Shown here piece by piece: positions 55,393 through 64,000 of a DNA stretch of 64,000 bases. The stretch lies in assembly GCA_014529385.2 (NCBI GenBank), contig CM043952.1, positions 60,778,119-60,842,118 of the forward strand, in the 5' to 3' direction. Every line of letters starts with the position of its first letter. The first letter of the stretch is position 1. The notes under the pieces were generated by a model. It ran no database searches, was not told the origin of the DNA, and saw only the letters and a program-made list of their open reading frames with translations. This DNA is from Adiantum capillus-veneris (Eukaryota > Streptophyta > Polypodiopsida > Polypodiales > Pteridaceae). A program made the translations under genes and the position numbers.

Positions 55393-57290
55393 ACACCAAA
55401 TAGTTTTGGCTTGCTTTTTCTTTCAGTCATGGGGATCATAGTTCTGGAGACAGACGTGAGCGAGGATACATGTGAAGAAAAACTATTCACGTTCTTATGT
55501 AACACCCGTGCTCATCACCGTGCACCAGAACTATCAGGAATGTTCAATGTAGAGTTTTCTATACAGAGGATTATAGATTGCTCATTTGAGTACCTACAAA
55601 CCCATTTGCAATAGTATGAGGCAGTCACTTGTGACAATTCCATGACAGTTGACGGCATGAGATATGTGCACCCAGCCGACCTTGACCCTGACAAGAGTGC
55701 TTCAAGCAGACTGAATCGATGTCTAGAAAAGTGTCCCTCCAATGCACTGCTTGTACAAGACAGGTGTATGAAGCACTTCAAAACGTGTCGCTTAGTGGAA
55801 TTCTACCATGGGTTTGTCTGTTACTTATACTTGCAGACAGATGGTGAGTCAGAGACTTCGCAGTCAAACAACTTTCTGTAGTTTTCCATTGGCGTCGGAG
55901 GAAGAGGTAGAGGATGTGGAGGTGCAGTTCGACCCATAAGAAGAGCGGGTAGAGGCACTAAAGGAAACATTTGATGCGGGCTTAACTCTTGTTTCTCTTG
56001 CGGATGCATCAATAGGGTGCAAGCAAGAAATTCCAAGTAAGGAAGTGACTTTGCCTCTGAATTGTGCTCCCAGCTTTGCTATGGCGGACGTCACCCACTA
56101 TGTTCTGCTCACAGATAACATGCATGAGTTCAATATACGGGAGAACTACTGCCTAGCGGCAATTGCGAATTTTTGTGAGGCAGACATGGGGTTTGTGGAC
56201 GATGATGGAGTGGACCAACATCTTATTGCTGACACAGCTGTCCGTGACTCACAGTTCACTTCAGGGTGGGAACTGATCAAAGATACGTTCAATGAAGCGA
56301 AGTCTTTGATCAGTTCACTTCAGGGTGGGAACTGATCAAAGATACGTTCAATGAAGCGAAGTCCGGAGAGGCAAATTTTCCAACAAATGAGCAGTTTGAA
56401 TCGACAACAAAACAACTCGGCTTGGAAAACATGGGTAGACACGTGGCACCCAAAGATCACGTAATGAATAGTCAGTCTATTCACTTGTGGGGGAGGTCGA
56501 TGCTGGAAATGGACGAGAATCAGATGGTAACTTTTGTCGTGCATTCAGATGGTATTAAAGATTGCCCAGTGATAAAATATCATGATCATTTTTTTTTGTT
56601 GCCAGGTGCTAGTGTATGACGATAGTTTCCTTAGAAGAGCGGGAGGCTCACGACAAGGGCTTGTCACTGGAGTCCAAGGTAAGGATGCGGCGTTGTCTCA
56701 CTACATCGGGCATTTCAACCACAAAAAGGTTTGTAGAAACAATTCAAGTACTTGGCAATTGTACTCATCTCACTTACGGCCCATAAATTCATTGCAATTT
56801 TTATGTAGATCATAATATACCATAAGGAATACTCTGATGGCAATGCAAAGTTCCCACTATTTGCAATGAAAGTTATTACAAGATTGTGTGGTGGGCACCC
56901 CCTCCCACTAAACACAGAAAGACTAATTCTAATTGAGAAACAGTTTGCTCTATGCGTATTTGGCATTGGGTATGGGTGCCAAGCACTCAGAGCCCCGTAT
57001 TTCATGTCCTACACAGCTCAGGCTCTGGCTGCAGGGGTTGAAGCTTAGATCCATACAACAAGTGGCTATTTCTGATGGAAAGAAGACGCCTGATGCTTGT
57101 GGAGATGATGTCATCAACAGAGGAACGAGCTCATCTACAGAGCTTGCACATCGAAGAGGTACAAAGTGAGGAAGAAGGAGGTGCATCGAAGAGGATAAAA
57201 ACGACGGGCTCAGGTCCATCTTCTCCCGCTCCTAACTCGTGACCGTCGCCACCTTGCATGGCGCTTCGCCGCATTTGAAGCTCCCCAAGC
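55342..57290 (+). pseudogene. Unknown gene E, multi-exon, damaged
   Basis: A plus-strand frame from about 55342 reads GIIVLETDVSEDTCEEKLFT and FNVEFSIQRIIDCSFEYLQ, an in-frame TAG at 55612, then VDGMRYVHPADLDPDKSASS and CMKHFKTCRLVEFYHGFVCY. A likely intron lies near 55838-55880. It continues LKETFDAGLTLVSLADASIG, VTHYVLLTDNMHEFNIRENY and DSQFTSGWELIKDTFNEAKS. There a 59-bp tandem duplication shifts the frame, and it resumes with EQFESTTKQLGLENMGRH and MLEMDENQMVTFVVHSD. Further exon-like pieces (YDDSFLRRAGGSRQGLVTG before GTAAGG at about 56681) extend to about 57240. Ordinary amino-acid composition argues for a former protein. No domain is recognised and no function is proposed. Confidence 0.5.
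56253..56363. repeat. 59-bp tandem duplication in gene E
   Basis: The 52-base word starting AGTTCACTTCAGGGTGGGAA occurs at 56253-56304 and 56312-56363 with a 7-base spacer. The copies are identical, so the event is recent. A 59-bp insertion shifts the reading frame. Confidence 0.95.
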
Positions 57291-57406
57291 CATCTGTTTC
57301 TACTCTTTGCGGATGTGTTGTAAAGACCGTGTAATTTCTGAACTCTTAAGAAGTTCCTTCTGTCTTGCTCTATGAATTAGTTGTCTATAAGTCCATTGGT
57401 GTAACT

Positions 57407-59875
57407 CTAATAGGCTATTGGCCTTTTCTTTTCCTCCCCCATGTCTAGTGTGCTTAAAATAACCTGTTCTTGCCATGTAGTGGGGTTTTTCCATGCCTTG
57501 TGTGGACCATATTGATAGTGAGCCGTATGTCTTGGCAAAATATGGACCATGGTTGAACAGTATGTGCTGCATTGAAATAAAACAAAATGGTTAGTAGAGT
57601 ACAATTTAAAATTTTGTTTTGTATACGTAGAATGCCAACCCACCATGTAATGTGTGATATGTTGCCCACCCCACCCTGTAAGGTAAGCCTTTTTCCAATC
57701 TAGCAAGGTTGTTTGAAATGATGTGAACTTACTTTGGTCCCAAGAATGCTGCTCAACGTAATGAAAAATTTTATCTAGTGATTTCCACACGTTCGCCTTG
57801 TGATTCTGGATTGCCCCACCACCAGCATTGTCTTTAACCACTTTATGTGACTGTTTCCCTTTGTTGAACACGTTTCTCCTTTCTTCTCTATCTGAATCTT
57901 TGAGGCTAAACGCAAGAAACCTTCTTGCCTTCACTCCGCCTATCAATGCTTTCCTTGGTACCTTGTACCGACTTTGAGACATCTTAGGGTCCTCTTCAAT
58001 TTTGACATTGCCTCCATGCAAACCAATGTTTGAGAGCACTCCCTCTAATGCTTTGATGACTCTTTTCGACTCACTCTCTAGCTTTAATGTCCATGCAAAA
58101 CATATGTACAAATGAACCACCTTTTCAATTATTCGACAGAGTGCATGAAGTGTACAGACGTGAACTCTACTCAGAGGAATATCAAGCACTGGTTTAAAAG
58201 TTTTATCTTGAAGATGTCTGTTGGGAGCTCTAATCCATTGCACATTCTCAAGTGATTGTGCATCATCCATGCAATATAAGCATGGATTTGCCACAACTGC
58301 TCTGTGTGTTATGTTGTACATACATTTAAGAGTCTTTAAGTCACCTACCATGTGCCATTCCACTGTGTAGTCACCAAATCCTTCCACTGAAAGAACGGCT
58401 CCGTTTCTTTGTTCACTGATGATAGAAGGAATTTGGCTTTGACTAAAAACCCAATCGAGGATTTCAAAAGTTTTCTTATCAACCTGCAGTGAAAAAGGAA
58501 AACACAAAATCAACAACCAAATAATCAATATTTTTTTTATCATAGAGTGAACGAAGTATAGCTGAAATGATCCTAGGGTTAGAATGTTGATTTCTTATTG
58601 CGCGCTGAAGTATCGTGGATCCTCTTTCGTTATTGATGGATCCAGAGCTCTGTTCATGAGGGTAATGGTGACTCTCTCCAGCTTCTTGTTCTTCAGGACC
58701 TCGCACTCGTCAAGCTTCAAAAAAAACTTGAGAACCCCACCACACTTGTCTCGACTGATGTCAAAGAAGTGAACTGCATACCTTTGCAATGCTTCAAGAT
58801 CAACGAAGAGGTTGTTGTGCTCGTTAAACTGTACCTCTCTGCCGCCCTTGCCTAAGAACGTTGCTTCAATATGGAATGGTGACCCAAGTTTCTCAAACAC
58901 CTCATCGTTTACGTGCTGGCAAGCAGCCTTTACATGTGATGTCTTTGGCAGCAATGATCCTCTCTGTAGTTTATTTTGAGACTTTTTAGCTAATGCTTTG
59001 AAGAGAGCCCTGTATCCCATCTGCGAGATGCCACTCTCATCAAGTATTGCTTGCACTTCCATTGGTTCCACTGATTCTCGTTCATGAAGGAGGTAAGTAG
59101 CCTCCCTTTCAACTTACAAAATTTTTTCTGGGTTATCATCTCTTCAACTACTTCTTTTGGAACTAGACGGTTGTAATGCACTCCGACATTGAAGCCTGCA
59201 CCGTTCGAGTTTGGATGTAGTAAAGACCTGCCAAAAAAGCACAATGCGTTATGATCATGTATAGGAAATTAAGTGTATCCATTTCTTAATGAAGCACATT
59301 GAAGAAAAAAACTTTGAGTTAACTTAAAGCTCGTATTCGTTTTTTCAGGCCACCACTACCAACCTTCATTTTCTCAATGTTGCACAGATCTCGTTTTCTT
59401 TTCCGACTACCAAGCACGGTGTCTTTCTCTCGCAAACTTATGATCTTCTTCTCAAGGCCTTGTTTGATGAAATCTTTTGAGAGCATGCTTAATTAAGTTT
59501 CTTCAGCTGCATGTTCTCCATCGCCAGGAAGTTTCTTTGCCTTTCCACATTCGATCCTCTCATTTCCAAATGTTTGGTGTATCCCAATAGCCCATCCTTG
59601 CCATCGCCTGTGAAATGTAAGAGGTTAGTGATATTAGCAAAGGGAGGTGGCGCATTTGTTATAGGATCCTTTGGATAAATAGACCCATCGGTCCACAAAT
59701 CCAAATGATGTTCCTTGGTTGTCCTTATAAGTTCTTTCTCCTGTTGAGATAAGAAAGACTCCCTCCTACGTTTCTGCAACGGTGCGTACTCTTGCAATAC
59801 ATCAACATGAAGATAATGTGTGTTCTTTCTTTGGGTAAGTGTTAAAGATGAAGGGGCTGAGGATTGTAAGTTCAA
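57407..59875 (-). pseudogene. Large gene F, candidate transposase of the TIR element
   Basis: Minus-strand pieces in order. 59875-59489 has YLHVDVLQEYAPLQKRRRES and DLWTDGSIYPKDP. An exon from about 59228 (SLLHPNSNGAGFNVGVHYNR) is joined by a 47-bp GT-AG intron (59117-59071) in frame to EPMEVQAILDESGISQMGYR. It continues GGREVQFNEHNNLFVDLEAL, GGVLKFFLKLDECEVLKNKK and LERVTITLMNRAL, with a TAA at 58595. After an AG acceptor near 58485, 58484-57407 reads KKTFEILDWVFSQSQIPSII, YTVEWHMVGDLKTLKCMYNI, NPCLYCMDDAQ and RVHVCTLHALCRIIEKVVHL. VEWHM-GDLKTLKCMY with a following C-x2-C and a HALCRIIE block resembles uncharacterised transposon proteins I have seen in early-diverging plants and algae, and could hold acidic catalytic residues. 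This assignment is from memory and tentative. Confidence 0.5.
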
Positions 59876-60228
59876 ATTAGTGTTTTCATCAGGAAAAGAT
59901 GCGTTCTCTATTACTAGAGTTGATAGAGAAGAAGACAGAGAAATATCTCAGGTTTTGGGAGGGAAGGCTATATTCTCAAGTTTAGAGTTGATAGAGTTCG
60001 TGTGGCTTATGTTTCTGGAGGGAACGCTTGTAAGTTGGCATTTCAAATCATTGGCCATATGGTTAGTTGGATTCCTGACAAGAGAACGAAGGATAAGAAT
60101 GATAAAGACGGTGGCTACCTACCAAAGAATGTCATTTTGGCTTTTTGTTGCGCAAAAAAGTATCACATAAAATGCACAATTTAACATTTTCATTTTCTCT
60201 CTCTAAGCCGACATGGAACTTCTTACAG
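59876..60228. other. TIR element right-hand sequence, no gene
   Basis: Short plus-strand frames (59820-60170) overlap the start of gene F in antisense and show no family resemblance. May contain the gene F promoter. Confidence 0.4.
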
Positions 60229-60260
60229 GGCCCAAAAGTGAGTCCAACTTTCTCCTAATG
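60229..60260. repeat. Right terminal inverted repeat of the TIR element
   Basis: Reverse complement begins CATTAGGAGAAAGTTGGACT, pairing with the left end at 47905-47936. The base after it returns to the LTR element's leader. Confidence 0.75.
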
Positions 60261-61183
60261 GCAGCCGGCTGTCCTACTCCCGTGTGAGTCCATACACCAC
60301 CAGACGTATCGCACACGTACTGCAAGTATGTACGCAATACGTGCATATCTCCCTGGTGCACTATGCCATCATCAGTCAACAAACGACTGACAACCCCAAC
60401 TGCAAATTCTCCCACTGCAGCTACGATATCCGTTCTCAAGATCAGCATCTCATACATGAGACCACCGAATGCGATGCAATGCTAGCGGGTCCTGCTAGCT
60501 CTACAGAGCATGCATCAACATATATATCCCTGGCAATAGGCATCTCTGACTGACAAGGCGTGTCAGCCAAATGCATCTCCTCACTGTCCGCAAAAGACGC
60601 ATTAACCTGGCGTGCAACCTCAGAGCAAACCAGCTGCTCTAGGTGTCTGCTGGAAGACATATCCTGCACAACTATATCCCCATGCTCACAAAGAGTACCA
60701 CAGGTGACCATACATATCATCCACAACCAACCTCCGCACTTGCTCACAAGATCTACTGCTCACCACATAAGCATACATAGAGCATTACCCGCTCAAAGAC
60801 CATGTATGCAAGCCACAACACTGCAAAAGAACCACTCAACTGCAATTGGCAACACCTGTGGGAGTACTAGACTCAACCTGTACCTAGGAGTCAAACCCGA
60901 TCTTGTAACACCTGCAAATGCTCACAATCAAGCAAATCAAACCAATCCACCTCCTGCTTGCCAATCTACACAAGACGGGTTTCTTTGCGGCTGAAATCTA
61001 TCTTCTGATGTAGTGCTCAGAACGAAATTTTGAGGGCATAAACAGCTTCGAAAGGGGGGTAAAACCCAAGGTTACCTTCAGGAAATGGTCCCGGAACGCC
61101 GAGTGTGAATTTCCAAGCTCCGGATCCAGAATCTGCCTGAAAATTGTGCGCGCACGCGATTACGCAAGAACGCACTAAACTTG
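60258..61183 (-). other. Leader of the small LTR element
   Basis: Non-coding sequence between the TIR element insertion point and the primer-binding site. A plus-strand frame (60560-60994) rich in His, Thr and Ser is not recognised as a protein. It plays the same positional role as 2272-3354 in the copia element. Confidence 0.6.
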
Positions 61184-61195
61184 GCTCTGATACCA
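61184..61195 (-). promoter_or_regulatory. Primer-binding site of the small LTR element (tRNA-iMet type)
   Basis: Minus strand TGGTATCAGAGC, identical to the site at 3355-3366, two bases after the 5' LTR. Confidence 0.93.
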
Positions 61196-61197
61196 AT

Positions 61198-61375
61198 TGA
61201 AGGAACTGTGCAGGAGAGAAGAGGAAGGAGAAGAGCACACAACACACAAATATGGGTGGGGAGACTCAATCAATGAGCACACCCCTATACACTTATGCTA
61301 TGTATAAGGTATACAAGTCAGAGCGCGCCCAGACTCTGGGCGGTTGGGCAAGGCACAGGCGCCTATACCCCAATA
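61198..61375 (-). repeat. 5' LTR of the small LTR element
   Basis: Partner of 47616-47791; followed by the duplicated target GGAGC at 61376-61380. Its outer end on the minus strand is TATTGGGG, one base changed from TGTTGGGG. Confidence 0.92.
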
Positions 61376-61613
61376 GGAGCTATATGAGTACGAGGACCAA
61401 AAGGTGCATATGATTGATACACACTTGTAGGTATTGTTGTAGGCATTGGGTCACCATGGAGTGGTGCTTTACTAATGAATGAAGCCCATGGTGTGTTTTT
61501 TCTCATAAGCATCATTGGGGTAGGCATGGTAGCCGTGGTGTCATCGAGGAATCCCAAAGTCCGAGCAAGTGTTTCCGAGCTAATACAAAATCGAGCGACA
61601 TCTAGCAAAGCAC
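61376..61613 (-). pseudogene. gypsy-B gag fragment beyond the LTR element
   Basis: A minus-strand frame reads SETLARTLGFLDDTTATMPT, MMLMRKNTPWASFISKAPLH and VYQSYAPFGPRTHIAP. It continues across the GGAGC target site into 47610 in the same frame (APPIVPRPQ), so it is the part of gypsy-B gag upstream of the insertion. Similarity to gypsy-A is lost here, and after about 61613 no element sequence is visible. Confidence 0.65.

Positions 61614-62585
<972 letters not shown>

Positions 62586-62676
<91 letters not shown>
62586..62676. repeat. (CT)n microsatellite
   Basis: About 45 CT units. Confidence 0.95.
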
Positions 62677-62679
<3 letters not shown>

Positions 62680-62760
62680 AATGGACACATACTTAGGCCA
62701 TGGCTCTGATTCTATCGATAGAGAGTACGTGGAATGCAGCTTGACAATGGGGACCACTAG

Positions 62761-63075
62761 AATGGTATAACCTCTCCATCACACAAGTGTGGTAGATTCG
62801 TTATGCCATTTCCCTCTTAAATAACAGGTCTTGAGTTCAACTCTCCTTGTCGGATAGATCTTTAAGGTCACTCGGGATAGTTTCCTACAACCTTAAAATT
62901 CTTGTGTGTGTGGGTGTGCTAATAAAGAGGAAAATGGTATAATCTTTTTATCACCAAAGTGTGGTAGATTGGTTATGCCATTTCCCTCTTGAATAAGAGG
63001 TCTTGAGTTCAACTCTCCTCGTCGGATAGATCTTTAAGGTCTCTTGGGATAGTTTCCTACGAAGTTAAAATTCTC
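62761..63075 (+). mobile_element. Two tandem SINE-like units with tRNA-like heads
   Basis: The 5' part AATGGTATAA starts at 62761 and, as AATGGTATAAT, at 62933, 172 bp apart; the two units match closely up to GTTTCCTAC near 62887 and 63060. Each contains GTGGTAGATTGGTTATGCCA (A-box-like), an anticodon-stem-like CCTCTTGAATAAGAGG and GGTCTTGAGTTCAACTCTCC (B-box-like). The order and spacing resemble a degenerate tRNA, so a tRNA-derived SINE is likely. No clear poly(A) tail or TSD was found, so a divergent tRNA pseudogene pair is the alternative. Confidence 0.5.

Positions 63076-64000
<925 letters not shown>

Larger units (their letters stand above)
47905..60260. mobile_element. Candidate novel 12.4-kb TIR DNA element carrying H3-fold, Ulp1 and other genes
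   Basis: The ends are inverted repeats. The left end begins CATTAGGAGAAAGT and, after two bases, GACTCACTTT. The reverse complement of the right end begins with the same two words. 29 of 32 positions agree through GGGCC. Outside these ends the sequence is the LTR element's 3' region on the left and its leader on the right. The TSD is not clear. If the repeats start at GGAG, a TA duplication within a palindromic CATTAATG target fits both flanks. Inside are at least six genes on both strands, several with GT-AG introns, and multiple hairpin arrays. Family assignment is open; it does not look like the CACTA element here. It could also be a composite of more than one insertion. Confidence 0.65.
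47616..61375 (-). mobile_element. Small non-autonomous copia-like LTR element (TRIM-like), split by a nested TIR element
   Basis: Near-identical LTRs (47616-47791 and 61198-61375, 176 and 178 bp) flanked by a perfect TSD GGAGC (47611-47615, 61376-61380). It has a PBS for tRNA-iMet at 61184-61195 and a polypurine tract at 47792-47804. Without the nested TIR element its internal part is only about 1.05 kb (47792-47909 plus 60258-61197) and contains no gag or pol, so it must have moved using the enzymes of a related copia element such as the one at 1-3560. The LTR starts TG; the right copy reads TA through one change. Confidence 0.93.

Noticed and set aside
47905-60260. Assignment of the TIR element to Mutator (9-bp TSD) or CACTA (3-bp TSD)
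   Set aside because: Flanks show no 9-bp or 3-bp direct repeat, the ends do not start CACTA, and no MULE or Tnp2 motif was seen in its genes.
62761-63075. Functional tRNA genes
   Set aside because: Acceptor stem and loop pairing are poor; only A/B-box-like and anticodon-stem-like words remain.

Overview
The window is a land-plant nuclear segment made almost entirely of transposable elements. The evidence is Ty1/copia and Ty3/gypsy LTR retrotransposons of plant type with tRNA primer sites, an L1-like LINE, a CACTA (En/Spm) element with a Tnp2-type transposase, GT-AG introns of about 50-80 bp, and long CT/GA/GT microsatellites. No rRNA, functional tRNA, CRISPR array or ordinary host housekeeping gene was recognised. 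The species cannot be named; a large-genome fern, lycophyte, bryophyte or similar plant is only a guess.

Layout. (1) 1-3560: 5' half of a minus-strand copia element with an open pol frame running off the left edge. (2) 3592-6823: plus-strand, 5'-truncated, dead L1-like LINE ending in poly(A). (3) 6824-11888: AT-rich, mostly empty sequence with poly-C and GA tracts, a GTAC-rich low-complexity block and one degenerate minus-strand coding trace. (4) 11889-61613: one old minus-strand gypsy element (gypsy-B) blown apart by later insertions. Inside it sit (a) gypsy-A, 13401-29554, a relative with both LTRs, inserted into gypsy-B's 3' ORF; (b) a CACTA element, 35824-43771, with 3-bp TSD ATC, inserted in the RT/RNase H region; (c) a small copia-like non-autonomous LTR element, 47616-61375, with 5-bp TSD GGAGC, inserted in gag. 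The small LTR element was itself split by (d) a 12.4-kb terminal-inverted-repeat (TIR) element, 47905-60260. (5) 61614-64000: microsatellites and a tandem pair of tRNA-like SINE-type units.

The most unusual part is the TIR element. It carries intron-containing genes on both strands: a spliced 250-codon unknown gene, a Ulp1/C48 cysteine-protease gene whose introns restore the frame exactly, a histone-H3-fold (possibly CENH3-like) pseudogene with one in-frame stop, two further unknown genes, and a large minus-strand gene that is the best transposase candidate. Between them lie several arrays of long perfect or near-perfect hairpins, at least three of which share a core close to ACCAAGCGAATAGG. 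I do not recognise this combination as a described element.

The gypsy family is also unusual. Both copies have a second retropepsin-like domain after the integrase, two tandem integrase zinc-binding (H2C2) modules, a long extra 3' ORF with a coiled coil, and palindromes (AAATAATCGCGATTATTT) spaced about 270-300 bp apart in their non-coding spacers. The CACTA element contains twelve copies of a satellite-like repeat with an almost invariant 173-bp period. Most coding frames in the window carry stops or frameshifts, so most elements look inactive; the copia pol part and the spliced genes of the TIR element are the least damaged.
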